A stretch of 64,000 bases of DNA, taken from DASSBQ01 sp040981125 (GTDB lineage: Bacteria; Nitrospirota; Nitrospiria; Nitrospirales; Nitrospiraceae). Location: assembly GCA_040981125.1 (NCBI GenBank), contig JANRMQ010000003.1:186001-250000 (forward strand), given 5' to 3'. Both the position numbers and the translations under genes were made by a program. Positions 1-8,999 of the stretch are shown piece by piece (the stretch's first letter is position 1; every line of letters starts with the position of its first letter). The notes beneath the pieces were generated by a model. The model did not search any database. It saw only the letters and a list, made by a program, of their open reading frames with translations, and was not told where the DNA came from.

Positions 1-1
1 G

Positions 2-796
2 GAATCGTTGAGCGCACGGAGGCCGGATCTCTTCACGGCGCTGGTGCACAAGACCGGTTTGGACAAGCAGGAGATAGAAGAGTGGAAGCGCGCAGCCGAC
101 AACATGTATATCCCTTACGATGAACGGTTGGGACTGTACGCACAAGACGACTCGTTCCTGGAGCAAAAACGGTGGGATTTCAAGAACACGCCGCCGGATA
201 GATACCCTCTCCTGTTGTTCTACCATCCCTTGACGATCTATCGGCATCAGGTCATCAAGCAGGCAGATCTCGTGCTGGCCATGTTCCTTCTCGGGCACGC
301 GTTCTCGCCGGACGCCAGAAAGCGGAACTTCGACTATTATGACGCCTTGACGACGGGTGATTCCTCTCTTTCCGCATGCATTCAAAGCATCATGGCGGCG
401 GAGGTCGGAGATTTAGACAAGGCGGTCGAATACGCCAGGGCCGCCTCCCTCATGGATCTCGGTGATGTCGCTGGTAATGTGAAAGACGGCTGCCACATCG
501 CGTCCATGGGCGGTGTGTGGATGGTGTTTGTATATGGCTTCGCCGGCCTACGTGATTACGACGATCGATTGAGGTTCCAGCCCCGCATATCGGACCGGAT
601 CGAGCGATTGCGGTTCAAGTTGACCGTCCGTGGGCAGCTCTTGGAGGTGGACGCCCGTCCCAATGCCACGACCTACACCCTCCACGAAGGCGCCGGGCTG
701 GTCATCGTCCATGAGGACCGGGATATCGAATTGTCACCCGGCAAACCCGTCTGCCTCGAGTCTCATCACGGCGGCTCTGGTAGTGAAAAGAGATGA
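2..796 (+). CDS. Glycoside hydrolase family 65 phosphorylase, C-terminal part (gene cut by window start)
   Basis: The reading frame is open from base 2, so the gene begins outside the window and only about 264 C-terminal residues are seen. They resemble the end of the (alpha/alpha)6 barrel and the small C-terminal beta domain of GH65 enzymes (maltose, trehalose or kojibiose phosphorylases). The segment KQADLVLAMFLL and the loop DGCHIASMGGVW match the GH65 phosphate-binding region (HxAS...G type). These enzymes phosphorolyse an alpha-glucosyl disaccharide to beta-glucose-1-phosphate and glucose. The substrate cannot be told from this fragment. It fits the sugar-phosphorylase theme of the cluster at 35-51 kb. 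Family call is firm; specificity is unknown. Confidence 0.8.
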   Translation, partial: ESLSARRPDLFTALVHKTGLDKQEIEEWKRAADNMYIPYDERLGLYAQDDSFLEQKRWDFKNTPPDRYPLLLFYHPLTIYRHQVIKQADLVLAMFLLGHAFSPDARKRNFDYYDALTTGDSSLSACIQSIMAAEVGDLDKAVEYARAASLMDLGDVAGNVKDGCHIASMGGVWMVFVYGFAGLRDYDDRLRFQPRISDRIERLRFKLTVRGQLLEVDARPNATTYTLHEGAGLVIVHEDRDIELSPGKPVCLESHHGGSGSEKR

Positions 797-863
797 GAGG
801 AACCGGACGGCCGGCGGGAATTCGAGCACGAGATCGAGGTCCACAGGCCGGCGGAGGACACCT

Positions 864-1418
864 GTGCCGGTAGACTGTATGAAGTGGCGGCGACTTCTGT
901 GTTGGCTGCTCGTTGCGGCCCCGGTTGCGGGCTGTGCGTCGCCGAAGATCGGCTACGATTTTGATCGCAGCGCAAACTTCAGCGGCTACCATGCCTATGC
1001 GTGGACCCCCGGTTCGCAAGCGCCGACGAGCGACCAGCGCCTCGATAATTCCTTGATCGATGCCCGCATTCGAACCGCCATAGATGCGCAACTGCGTTCA
1101 AAGGGGTACACTGCCGCTGCTGAGGAGAAGCCTCAGTTCCTTGTGGCCTATCATGTCGGCCTGAAGGATCTAATAACGGGGGCTTCTACGCAGAATTACA
1201 TCGGCGATCGTGCACACGGCACCTATACGACGCTGAGCGACATCCGTTCGTACAAGGAGGGAACACTCTTGATTGACATTGTCGATGCCGCGTCCAACCG
1301 ATTGGTCTGGCAAGCCACTGCATTGGCGGAGGTTGAAGAGGGGCTGAGTCCCACGGAACGGGATGACCGCATCAACGGTATCGTCCGCGCCATGCTTTCT
1401 CACTTCCCGCCTCGGTAA
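864..1418 (+). CDS. DUF4136 lipoprotein, first of a tandem pair
   Basis: A small secreted lipoprotein of about 184 residues. A hydrophobic signal is followed by a lipobox ending VAGC, so it should be lipid-anchored. The mature part (SPKIGYDFDRSANFSGYHAYAW at its start, then LIDIVDAASNRLVWQATA) matches DUF4136, a family of unknown function. GTG at 864 is chosen because GGAGG lies 6 bases before it; ATG at 879 is in frame and equally good for the signal peptide but has no Shine-Dalgarno. The next gene, 30 bases on, is a paralogue, so this is a local duplication. No promoter was recognised in the 67 bases after the GH65 gene. Confidence 0.85.
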   Translation: MPVDCMKWRRLLCWLLVAAPVAGCASPKIGYDFDRSANFSGYHAYAWTPGSQAPTSDQRLDNSLIDARIRTAIDAQLRSKGYTAAAEEKPQFLVAYHVGLKDLITGASTQNYIGDRAHGTYTTLSDIRSYKEGTLLIDIVDAASNRLVWQATALAEVEEGLSPTERDDRINGIVRAMLSHFPPR

Positions 1419-1448
1419 GTCGCCTCAGCTGGGATGCCGGAGCATGCG

Positions 1449-2039
1449 ATGATCAGGCTCTTCTTACCGATCCTACTGTTCTTACCGGTCGTACTGGTGC
1501 TATCCACCGCCTGTGCGCCTTCACCAAAGATCGGATATGACTATGATCGCGGCGTGAATTTTGGCGCGTATCACACCTATGACTGGTTGTCGAGTGAACA
1601 GGAAACGACCGGCGACAGGCGTGCCGACAGTTCAGCCGTCGATCTGCGTATGCGGATGGCCATTGGGGCTCAATTACTTTCGAAAGGCTATCGGAGACTC
1701 TATGACGAGAAGCCGGATTTCTATGTGGTCTACCATATTGGCCTGAAAGACATCGTGCCGACTGCCTCTACCGAATACTATTCGCACGGGATGGCAGGAC
1801 GACCCTTCAGCTATTCAGCCGATACTCGTTCGACGGGTGGTGAGAAGCCGGACAGGAACGAGGCTGCCGCTTCCCTCACAGGTTCGTTGTTCATCGACAT
1901 CGTTGATGCCGTATCCAAGAAACTGGTTTGGCGGGGAACTGCGGCGGGGGAAGTGGACCCCGACCTCTCCTCGACAGAACGGGACGAACGCGTTAGGACA
2001 ATCGTTCGCCGGATGTTGTTACATTTCCCGCCTCCGTGA
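1449..2039 (+). CDS. DUF4136 lipoprotein, second of a tandem pair
   Basis: A paralogue of the preceding gene, about 196 residues, with signal peptide and lipobox LSTAC. It shares SPKIGYDYDRGVNFGAYHTYDW and the C-terminal IDIVDAVSKKLVWRGTA and ERDERVRTIVRRML motifs. ATG 1449 is preceded by GGAG at a 6-base spacing; an in-frame ATG at 1434 has no ribosome site. An insertion of about 20 residues near the middle distinguishes it from its neighbour. Role unknown. The roughly 215 bases that follow hold no gene; their end contains the palindrome and promoter of the stress-protein gene. Confidence 0.85.
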   Translation: MIRLFLPILLFLPVVLVLSTACAPSPKIGYDYDRGVNFGAYHTYDWLSSEQETTGDRRADSSAVDLRMRMAIGAQLLSKGYRRLYDEKPDFYVVYHIGLKDIVPTASTEYYSHGMAGRPFSYSADTRSTGGEKPDRNEAAASLTGSLFIDIVDAVSKKLVWRGTAAGEVDPDLSSTERDERVRTIVRRMLLHFPPP

Positions 2040-2254
2040 CTCTCCAACTAGCCAATCCGGATGAGGCTGTTTCCTGTATTCCCCAAAACCTGCCGGTTGA
2101 GTGGCTGTTCAGGTCTGTCGGTTCATTCTTTCTTTGGACCGGCTCGCGTCCATAGAGCCGATCAACCCTGAGGCACGGTCAAGTCCAGGATGAATTGGAA
2201 CTCCGGCCTCCGCAGTTGCTCGGTGCCGACCGGCATTCGACTGAATGAGGATAC

Positions 2255-2300
2255 CTGTCAGATTTGACAGTTCCTGGCTCGCCCGTCATCTGCCTATGAT
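2255..2300 (+). promoter_or_regulatory. Palindromic operator (exact copy) with -10 box, upstream of the universal stress protein gene
   Basis: Bases 2255-2270 read CTGTCA-GATT-TGACAG, a perfect 6+6 inverted repeat with a 4-base centre. TATGAT at 2295-2300 matches the -10 consensus at five of six bases and starts 32.5 bp from the palindrome centre. That puts the centre near -44, overlapping the -35 region, as in class II activation by CRP/FNR-type proteins. No good -35 box is visible, as expected for an activator-dependent promoter. The same palindrome recurs seven more times in this window. Confidence 0.75.
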
Positions 2301-2322
2301 CTACCAAACAGGAGAGTCAAGC

Positions 2323-3213
2323 ATGTCGAAACCAACGAAGCTTAATGCGCCGCTCATCGGAAACGTCGTTCATCCGACGGATTTCAGCCCGGACGGCGAA
2401 GCTGCTTTTCTCCATGCCCTCAAGACCGCACTCACTGCGAACGCGAAGTTGACCATCCTTCATGTCGCGCCGAACAAGGAGGAGATGGACTGGGCCAATT
2501 TCCCCGGTGTGCGAGCGACACTCGAACGGTGGGGCATGCTTCCGAGGAACAGTTCCAGGGCCGATGTCGCAAAATTGGGTATCGATGTGCAGAAGGTCAT
2601 CCTGGTGGATAAGGACCCTGTTCGGGCCGTGACGACTTACCTGGAGACTCATCCGGCGGATATTATCGTCCTGGCCAGCAATGCCGTAGACGGGCGGGTT
2701 CAGTGGTTCCGTAAGAACGTCGCACAGCCGCTGTCCCGCAAGTCTCATGTGATGACGCTCTTTGTTCCGAAGGACACCGATGGAGTTGTTTCCAGTCAGG
2801 ATGCGTCCGTTGCGCTCAAGAGCATCTTGATCCCCGTTGCATCGACCCCGGACGCTCAACCTGCGATTCAGGCCGCAGCCAGGCTGGTATATCGATTGAA
2901 TTGTTCCAACGGCATTTTCACCGCCTTGCACGTCGGCGAATCCGACGGGATGCCGGCCCTCCATTATCCGGACGTACCGGGATGGCGCTGGACCACGACT
3001 ACGAAAAGCGGTCCTGTCATCGAGGTTATTTTGGAAGAGGCGCGGAACGTCGAGGCGGATCTGATCGTGATGTCGACCGATGGACGTCACGGTTTTCTCG
3101 ATGTGCTGCGCGGAAGTCACAGCGAACGCGTCCTTCACGGATCACCGTGCCCGTTACTCGCTATTCCGGCCGGCGGGTTCGCGGCCAAAGTACTTCAGGC
3201 GGAGGCGACATGA
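2323..3213 (+). CDS. Tandem-domain universal stress protein (UspA family)
   Basis: A 296-residue cytoplasmic protein with two Usp domains. The N-terminal one (VVHPTDFSPDGEAAFLHAL, about residues 17-150) lacks a clear nucleotide loop. The C-terminal one (ILIPVASTPDAQPAIQAA to the end) carries GRHGFLDVLRGSHSERV, matching the G-2X-G-9X-G(S/T) ATP-binding motif. ATG 2323 follows AGGAGAG at a good distance; the open frame extends upstream to 2245 but crosses the promoter. Usp proteins help survival in growth arrest, starvation or low oxygen. The palindrome upstream is shared with ppk2, fba and others, suggesting joint control. Confidence 0.9.
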   Translation: MSKPTKLNAPLIGNVVHPTDFSPDGEAAFLHALKTALTANAKLTILHVAPNKEEMDWANFPGVRATLERWGMLPRNSSRADVAKLGIDVQKVILVDKDPVRAVTTYLETHPADIIVLASNAVDGRVQWFRKNVAQPLSRKSHVMTLFVPKDTDGVVSSQDASVALKSILIPVASTPDAQPAIQAAARLVYRLNCSNGIFTALHVGESDGMPALHYPDVPGWRWTTTTKSGPVIEVILEEARNVEADLIVMSTDGRHGFLDVLRGSHSERVLHGSPCPLLAIPAGGFAAKVLQAEAT

Positions 3214-3361
3214 TCGTTGGCTTCGGAAGGTTCTGGAGCCCACGTCGAAGGAGGAAGAAGCATGATGCCGACAATCGTGGAGGAGGCCTCCGGCTCGGAG
3301 CCTTCAGCGATGGTTTACGGGATCGGATGGTATGACATTGAACATGAGAGGAGAAGTGGCA

Positions 3362-4078
3362 ATGAGCAGTAGGTGGGATATTTTTCGGTTTCAACAGAGT
3401 GATCGCCGGCGGCTCCGAGTCATCATAGCTGCCGCCCTGATCCTATTCATGGCCCCCGGCATTTCCCGCGCTGATACAGAACAGGACCAACTTGTTGAAA
3501 AGGCGAGGCTGACGGTACAGGCATTCATGACGGATGAAAGCGTGAAAGATGAGCTGCGCAGCTTTTCGAAGGAAGCCAAAGGGCTCTTTATCGTTCCGCA
3601 ATTGCTGCGAGGAGCCTTCGTGTTCGGCGGCGCCGGCGGCAGCGGTGTGTTAATTGTTCGGAATGAAAAGACAGGGGCCTGGTCACAACCGGCCTTTTAC
3701 AACATTGGAGCGGTGACGTTCGGCTTACAGGCCGGCGGTGATGCTTCGGAATTGATCTTCGTGGTCAGGACGCAGAAGGGCCTGGAGCAATTTTATCGAT
3801 CCGATTTCAAGCTCGGCGCCGACACGGGTCTGTCGATCGGGCCGGTAGGAGGGAGCGCATCGGTCGCCGGGATCACGGCGGACCTTGTGTCGTATGGCCG
3901 GACAAAGGGAGCTTTTGCCGGGATGTCCGTGGACGGCGTTGTCGTCGCCGTATCGGACGAGTCGAATGAGGGCTATTATGGGAAACCGGTCAGGCCGGTG
4001 GACATCCTGGTGAAGAACGCCGTCGGCAACCCGAAATCCGCCGGATTACATGCGGCGGCCGGCGACTTGATGAAATGA
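3362..4078 (+). CDS. Secreted SYLF/YSC84-domain protein (first of four)
   Basis: A 238-residue protein with a basic N-terminus and a hydrophobic stretch (VIIAAALILFMAPGIS) that looks like a signal peptide. The rest is a SYLF domain: KGLFIVPQLLRGAFVFGGAGG, AFYNIGAVTFGLQAGGD, and GAFAGMSVDGVVVAV. SYLF domains bind lipids in eukaryotes; the bacterial role is unknown but the protein is probably periplasmic or membrane-associated. Start 3362 follows GAGGAGA; an in-frame ATG at 3332 is less likely. It closely resembles the gene at 20109, including the ending YYGKPVRPVDIL. Confidence 0.88.
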   Translation: MSSRWDIFRFQQSDRRRLRVIIAAALILFMAPGISRADTEQDQLVEKARLTVQAFMTDESVKDELRSFSKEAKGLFIVPQLLRGAFVFGGAGGSGVLIVRNEKTGAWSQPAFYNIGAVTFGLQAGGDASELIFVVRTQKGLEQFYRSDFKLGADTGLSIGPVGGSASVAGITADLVSYGRTKGAFAGMSVDGVVVAVSDESNEGYYGKPVRPVDILVKNAVGNPKSAGLHAAAGDLMK

Positions 4079-4121
4079 GTCGTCATGATGAGAAGACCGG
4101 AAGTTCGGTAAACAACCAATG

Positions 4122-4137
4122 CATGCCGTCCGGCATG
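4122..4137. repeat. Short inverted repeat upstream of Spy-like gene
   Basis: CATGCCG-TC-CGGCATG is a 7+7 inverted repeat with a 2-base centre, 32 bases before the Spy-like gene start at 4170. It could be an operator or a small hairpin in the intergenic RNA. No clear -10 box was found near it. Confidence 0.35.
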
Positions 4138-4169
4138 ATCTGTCACGTTATTGATGAGGAGAATTGCTC

Positions 4170-4643
4170 ATGAAGACATTAATGAGATTTGTCGTCGCGG
4201 TTGCGGTCGTGTTCGCCGGGTCTGCTATGGCGCAGAGCGCGAACGATACGAACATGGAGATTTTGAAGCAAAAGATCAAAGCAGACAAGAAGCTTCTGGT
4301 CGCGGGCAATATGGACCTCAGTGAGGACGAAGCGAAGCAGTTTTGGCCGTTGTACGATTCCTATCAGAAAGAACTGGAGCAACTCAACCAGAAGCTTGGA
4401 AAGACGATCACGGAGTATGCCGAGGCGTTTAACAAAGGCTCGGTCCCCAATGACACGGCCAAGAAGCTCATGGGTGAGGTGCTGAACGTCGAGGAACAGG
4501 AGGTAAAGCTGAAGCGCTCCTATGCCGAGAAAGTCGGCAAGGTGTTGCCGGCGATGAAAGCCGCACGGTATATCCAGATCGAGAACAAGATCCGGGCCCT
4601 GGTGAAGGTGGAACTCGCTCAAGCGATACCATTGGTTTATTAG
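4170..4643 (+). CDS. Periplasmic helical protein, Spy/CpxP-like
   Basis: 157 residues with a signal peptide ending near AMAQ, then an all-helical, charged, glutamine- and glutamate-rich chain. DEAKQFWPLYDSYQKEL and ARYIQIENKIRALVKVEL are shared with the next gene. Size, helical character and export resemble periplasmic Spy/CpxP-type chaperones or metal-stress proteins, but the match is by character rather than by a diagnostic motif. ATG 4170 follows AGGAGA at 8 bases. It is likely co-transcribed with the lipoprotein paralogue 38 bases downstream. Confidence 0.75.
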   Translation: MKTLMRFVVAVAVVFAGSAMAQSANDTNMEILKQKIKADKKLLVAGNMDLSEDEAKQFWPLYDSYQKELEQLNQKLGKTITEYAEAFNKGSVPNDTAKKLMGEVLNVEEQEVKLKRSYAEKVGKVLPAMKAARYIQIENKIRALVKVELAQAIPLVY

Positions 4644-4681
4644 TTGCGAAGTGAGTTGCGTCGTACATGGAAGGGGGAACA

Positions 4682-5236
4682 ATGCGAATACTCTCGGTCG
4701 GTGCGATTATCGGCAGCCTTTTATATCTCAATGCGTGCGCTTCGTCGGACCAACCCGTCGTTCCGCCGCCGGCCTCGGTGGCGGGAACGAAGCAGTTGTT
4801 AGTCGAGCCCAAGAAGGCGAGCGCTTCGGGTTCGGCGGACACCAACATGGCCATCCTGCTGGAAAAGGTCAAAGCGGATAAAAAATTGCTTGTGGCCAGC
4901 AATATGAAGCTGACGGACGCAGAAGCGAAGAAGTTCTGGCCCTTGTATGACTCGTATCAGCAGGAACTTCAGCAGATCAATCAGCAGCTGGGACGCACCA
5001 TTATGGAGTATGCAGACGCTCATAATAAGAGCGCGATTCCCAATGAGACGGCTGAGAAGCTCATGAGTGATGCGTTGGATATCGAGGAGGCTGAGGTAAA
5101 GCTGAAACAGTCGTACGTCGCGAAGCTTGAGGAGGTCTTACCTGCGACGAAAGCCGCCCGCTATATCCAAATAGAAAACAAGATCCGCGCGGTGATCAGA
5201 AATGAGCTCTCTCAGCGGATCCCGCTGGCTTATTGA
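4682..5236 (+). CDS. Lipoprotein paralogue of the Spy-like protein
   Basis: 184 residues. The signal ends in lipobox LNAC, so unlike its soluble neighbour this copy is lipid-anchored. After a proline-rich linker (about residues 20-45) it repeats the neighbour's fold: NMAILLEKVKADKKLLVASN, EAKKFWPLYDSYQQELQQIN, AARYIQIENKIRAVIRNEL. ATG 4682 is used, with GGGGGA just before it; ATG 4667 would spoil the signal peptide. The pair looks like a duplication giving one soluble and one anchored form. Function unknown. Confidence 0.78.
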   Translation: MRILSVGAIIGSLLYLNACASSDQPVVPPPASVAGTKQLLVEPKKASASGSADTNMAILLEKVKADKKLLVASNMKLTDAEAKKFWPLYDSYQQELQQINQQLGRTIMEYADAHNKSAIPNETAEKLMSDALDIEEAEVKLKQSYVAKLEEVLPATKAARYIQIENKIRAVIRNELSQRIPLAY

Positions 5237-5348
5237 ATCGGCCGGGGTGGCAGGAGCGATATCATTCCAGGACGGCTGCGACCGGACCACCACACAAGAA
5301 GCCTGCCGGTGCCGCCGGCGCCGCAGGGTAGGTCTTGCTTGATACGAG

Positions 5349-6830
5349 ATGCGTGACGGAGTTGCCCATCATGACATGTGGTTGAATCGTTCCCGGGATG
5401 CCAGCCGGCCGCCGCATAGGAGAACTGCCGGTGCCGCTTTGGCGCTCCTGCTTGTGAGTTGTTGGCCGGCGGGGTGCGGTGGGTCCCACATTGAGATCCC
5501 AAGGCCGGTGGATGCGACCAAGCCGGCTCCATCTCCGCCGCCCGTGGAGCCGTCGGTCGTGCACCTGAATGTCAGCGTTCCTATCGGCGATATTGTGGCC
5601 GTCGCGGATCAAGCCATCCCGCATTCGTCCGGAAGAGAGGACGCATGGCAGCAAGGTCAAACACTGACGGGCCAGGCGACGCTTGAATATCAATACTGGA
5701 TCGTGCGCGGTCCGCTCTACGTTACCGCGATGGAGGATCGTCTGCTCGCAGAGTTGCCTGATGTGCAATATCGTATCGCTCTCCGGATGAGACAAGCCTC
5801 GGGCATGGCCCTGGAAGGACGCTGCGGATACGGAAATGATCCACCGAAACGATTACGGCTGATCGCTCGTTCTCGCCTTAGTTGGACGGATCATTGGACG
5901 GTTACGTCCGACACGATGTTCGACCCACCCGAGTTTCGGGACGCGTGCAAGCTCGACAATCTGGACACGGATGTCACACCGATAGTTCGATCGGTTGTTG
6001 AGACTCGGCTTCCGGCATTGGCTGCGGCCATCGATCGAAAAGTGAAGGAGTCGAGTGAATCGAGGCAACGAGCCCAAAAGGTATGGAGCGCGCTCCAAAC
6101 GCCTCTTGAACTGGCCCCTGGACGAGAGATTGTCTTGAATCCCCAAGATGTCCAGGTCGGTCCCATTGTGCCGAATGGGCCCTTCATCCAATCATCATTG
6201 AATCTCATTCTGAAGCCTGAGATTCGTGCGGCATCAATGCAGCCTGTCGACCACCGACCACTTCCTCCTCTACGGCTGGCCTCCACTTCGCTCGACGGGT
6301 TTCATCTGGTCGTCCCGATTTTTGTGGAGTATGCGATGATCAATCGCCGCCTGCAAGAGCGGTTGGTAGGCCGGGAATTTGAATCAGCGCTCGGCGGCCC
6401 GATCACCGTCACGTCCGCCAACTTATACGGAAGTGGGGGCCGTTTCATTGTCGAGTTGGGTGTCACCGGAGCAATGAACGGAAAACTCTATGCAACGGGG
6501 AGGCCCAGGTACGATAATAAGACGGGGATTCTGAGATTCGACAATTTCGACTACACGACCGATACAAGGAATATGGTTGTTCACGCAGCCGATTCCATGT
6601 TTCATCAGACATTTCTTGAACAGATCGAACCGGAAACCCGCATTGCCCTGTCCGATCGGATCGAGAGTTTGCGGGCACGGCTTTCTTCTCTCTTGACGCG
6701 GGAACTGGAGCCCGATCTATGGCTCGAGGGGACGGTGACCAAATTGAACGTCCTAGGAATTTATCCGGTGGCCGGTGGAGTGGAGGTGCAGGTCGTGGCG
6801 AACGGCAGTTTGCAATTGTCGGCGCAATAA
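5349..6830 (+). CDS. DUF4403 lipoprotein
   Basis: A 493-residue lipoprotein: an arginine-rich N-terminus, a hydrophobic segment (AGAALALLLVSCW) and lipobox PAGC. The mature protein matches DUF4403, a family of long secreted proteins of unknown function, seen in the LNVSVPIGDIVAVADQAIP start and the repeated beta-rich segments. The start is uncertain: ATG 5349 is used, ATG 5376 also gives a complete signal. It is followed by 158 bases without a gene. No function can be assigned. Confidence 0.75.
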   Translation: MRDGVAHHDMWLNRSRDASRPPHRRTAGAALALLLVSCWPAGCGGSHIEIPRPVDATKPAPSPPPVEPSVVHLNVSVPIGDIVAVADQAIPHSSGREDAWQQGQTLTGQATLEYQYWIVRGPLYVTAMEDRLLAELPDVQYRIALRMRQASGMALEGRCGYGNDPPKRLRLIARSRLSWTDHWTVTSDTMFDPPEFRDACKLDNLDTDVTPIVRSVVETRLPALAAAIDRKVKESSESRQRAQKVWSALQTPLELAPGREIVLNPQDVQVGPIVPNGPFIQSSLNLILKPEIRAASMQPVDHRPLPPLRLASTSLDGFHLVVPIFVEYAMINRRLQERLVGREFESALGGPITVTSANLYGSGGRFIVELGVTGAMNGKLYATGRPRYDNKTGILRFDNFDYTTDTRNMVVHAADSMFHQTFLEQIEPETRIALSDRIESLRARLSSLLTRELEPDLWLEGTVTKLNVLGIYPVAGGVEVQVVANGSLQLSAQ

Positions 6831-6988
6831 CGTGCTGAGCCTTAGCTAAGGGCGGCATTTGTACCAGGCCAAGAGCCGTCATCGCGGGTGTTGAAGAACT
6901 CCTGGCCCTCGTCCAATACGAACGGGAACGTTCGCAGTTGAGAATGCCCTCGCGATTCCATAGTTAACAGAGATTCTCTGTATTCCTT

Positions 6989-7972
6989 GTGAAATCTGCA
7001 TTGCCAGGATGTGATGCGGTTTGTGGGCGACAGGGTTCTACAGCACGCTTAGGAAAGTTCTCGGCGATCGCGCTGGCGGTGGCCCTGGTTGGAATTCCAG
7101 GCATTCATTCCGCATCGGCGCAAGATCCATCGATCGGCAAGGAGGAGGACAGAGCGCCTTCGACGCAGCAAGATCCTGCACAACCGGCGCCCCGCTTTCT
7201 TCCTCCACCTCTCAGGCCGAGGCAGCTGACTCCGGAGGAACAGGAAGAGGCCGAACGTCTGAAGAGGTTGGCCGCCAAGTATGGCACCGATCCCACCGCG
7301 ATTGTCGGGCGGGTGCAAGTGTCATCCCAATACGCCGACCTTCCACGCGGCGCCCGACTGAGCGATACGATCCTCCGCGTCGACCTTCCCTATCGCAAAA
7401 ATTGGCTGCTTCGCATGGACCTGCCGTTCGTCCGGTGGAGCGACCCGCATCGGGTCGGCACGACCAGCGCAAGGGGCGTGAGTGATCTGAACGTCGCGTT
7501 GGGATGGCGTGCGTACAACACGCCCGAGTATGCTCTGTTCGTCGGTGTGCTCTCGACCCTTCCCACGTCGTCTCGCGACGACCTCGGCTTCGAGAAATAC
7601 AACGTGGGTCCGCTTGTCGCGACGGCACGATTTCTTCCTCGCTGGGAATCCTTCCTGTTCGGCGTGTTTCAGCATTTGACCTCCGTCGGCGGTGATCCGG
7701 CTCGGAAGGATGTTTCACTGACTCGCGCCACGATGCAGATTAATACGATTTGGCGCGAGCGCTGGTGGACGACCGTGCAGGGCATCTGGCAGATTGACTG
7801 GGAACGAAGCGGAAAGAGCAGCATGACGCTTGAATTTGAGGCCGGCAGAAGTGTGATAGGTCGGTGGGGAATATTTTTACGTCCGGGGATTGGGGTATGG
7901 GGGCGGGACGTCATTGGATCTTACGAGTGGAACGTTGAAGCCGGTGTTCGGTACGTGTTTGCCTCGTTCTAA
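6989..7972 (+). CDS. Outer-membrane beta-barrel protein, function unknown
   Basis: 327 residues starting at GTG; no ribosome site is evident. A signal peptide (FSAIALAVALVGIPGIHSASA) is followed by a proline-rich and charged linker (residues 45-90), then alternating beta strands such as NWLLRMDLPFVRW, ALFVGVLSTLPT and WNVEAGVRYVFASF. The chain ends in phenylalanine after aromatic residues, the usual outer-membrane insertion signal. The pattern resembles the barrel family annotated as phenol-degradation MetA or transporter, but no substrate is implied. It stands alone between two intergenic gaps. Confidence 0.65.
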   Translation: MKSALPGCDAVCGRQGSTARLGKFSAIALAVALVGIPGIHSASAQDPSIGKEEDRAPSTQQDPAQPAPRFLPPPLRPRQLTPEEQEEAERLKRLAAKYGTDPTAIVGRVQVSSQYADLPRGARLSDTILRVDLPYRKNWLLRMDLPFVRWSDPHRVGTTSARGVSDLNVALGWRAYNTPEYALFVGVLSTLPTSSRDDLGFEKYNVGPLVATARFLPRWESFLFGVFQHLTSVGGDPARKDVSLTRATMQINTIWRERWWTTVQGIWQIDWERSGKSSMTLEFEAGRSVIGRWGIFLRPGIGVWGRDVIGSYEWNVEAGVRYVFASF

Positions 7973-8102
7973 ATTCTACCCGGGTATGTTTCGCTTATGG
8001 ATTATTGCGGGTCCACGGGTCCAAGGCGCGCCCTTGTGCTTCCTGTAGATTTTAGAGTAATCTTCCGTCAACGTTATCCTGCGCGATACCTGCCGGAGGG
8101 CG

Positions 8103-8984
8103 ATGAAGACGGTCCTCGATATTGCTATTCCCGTCATCGCCATCCTCGTCATGATCCCGGTCGGCCTCGATTTGACGCCCGAAGACTTCCGGAAGGTTGC
8201 ACGCTCTCCGAGGTTGGTGGGCGCGGCATTGGCGGGCCAGGTCCTATTGTTGCCGCTCTGCGCAATCGCCTTGGTTCAGATACTGGATCTGAAGCCGCAT
8301 ATCATGAGTGGCCTCCTCCTCATTGCCGCCTGCCCGGCCGGAGGGCTGTCCAATTGCTACACATACCTGGCGCGGGCCAGGACCGCCCTCTCCGTGACCC
8401 TGACCGCAGGATCTTGTGTGGCGGCCCTTGGAACCATGCCCGTGGTCATGGTGGCTTACAGCCTCTTGGGACAATCCCTCGGCTTTGAAGTGCCCGCCGT
8501 TCGCCTCATCGGCCACGTTTTTCTCATGCTGGTATTACCGGTCCTCGCCGGGATGGCCCTGCGCCGCTATTATCCGGCCTTCGCTGCCCGCCATGACATG
8601 ACGTTCAGGCGGGTAAGCTTGGCAGGACTCGCACTTCTCATTGGATACATCGTTTCTGAAGAAGGAGGCCGCGTGGCCAAGGACATCGCGGAAACCATGC
8701 CGGCAGCCGGAGTGTTCCTCTGTTTCGCGATGGCATGCGGATATGGAGTCGGAGTTCTCTGCGGTGGCGATACCAAGGGGTCATTTACTCTGCTCATCGA
8801 ATTTGCGGTTCGGAATGTCGCCATTGCAACCGCGATAGCCGTCAGCGTGCTTGGACGGCTTGAATTCGCGGCCTTTGCGACCGCCTATTTCCTGATTGAG
8901 ACCCCATTCCTCTTCGCCGCCGTTCTCATCTTTAAAATGAGGTCTGGGGCGGCGGCGAGAATGTCCGTTTCATGTGCTCAATGA
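8103..8984 (+). CDS. Bile acid:sodium symporter (BASS) family transporter
   Basis: A 293-residue inner-membrane protein with about nine to ten hydrophobic segments. The family signature is visible in AACPAGGLSNCYTYLARA and the sodium-site-like segments around LLIEFAVRNVAIATAIAVSV. BASS proteins import organic anions with sodium; bacterial substrates include pantoate and keto acids, and the substrate here cannot be predicted. The histidine-kinase gene starts 15 bases after its stop, so the two are probably one transcript and the kinase may sense something linked to the transported solute. Confidence 0.8.
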   Translation: MKTVLDIAIPVIAILVMIPVGLDLTPEDFRKVARSPRLVGAALAGQVLLLPLCAIALVQILDLKPHIMSGLLLIAACPAGGLSNCYTYLARARTALSVTLTAGSCVAALGTMPVVMVAYSLLGQSLGFEVPAVRLIGHVFLMLVLPVLAGMALRRYYPAFAARHDMTFRRVSLAGLALLIGYIVSEEGGRVAKDIAETMPAAGVFLCFAMACGYGVGVLCGGDTKGSFTLLIEFAVRNVAIATAIAVSVLGRLEFAAFATAYFLIETPFLFAAVLIFKMRSGAAARMSVSCAQ

Positions 8985-8999
8985 ACAAGCAGGCTTGAC

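Noticed and set aside
2271..2295. Sigma-54 promoter beside the stress-protein palindrome
   Set aside because: TGGCTCG is present but the second element is not at the required spacing; the TATGAT box fits better.
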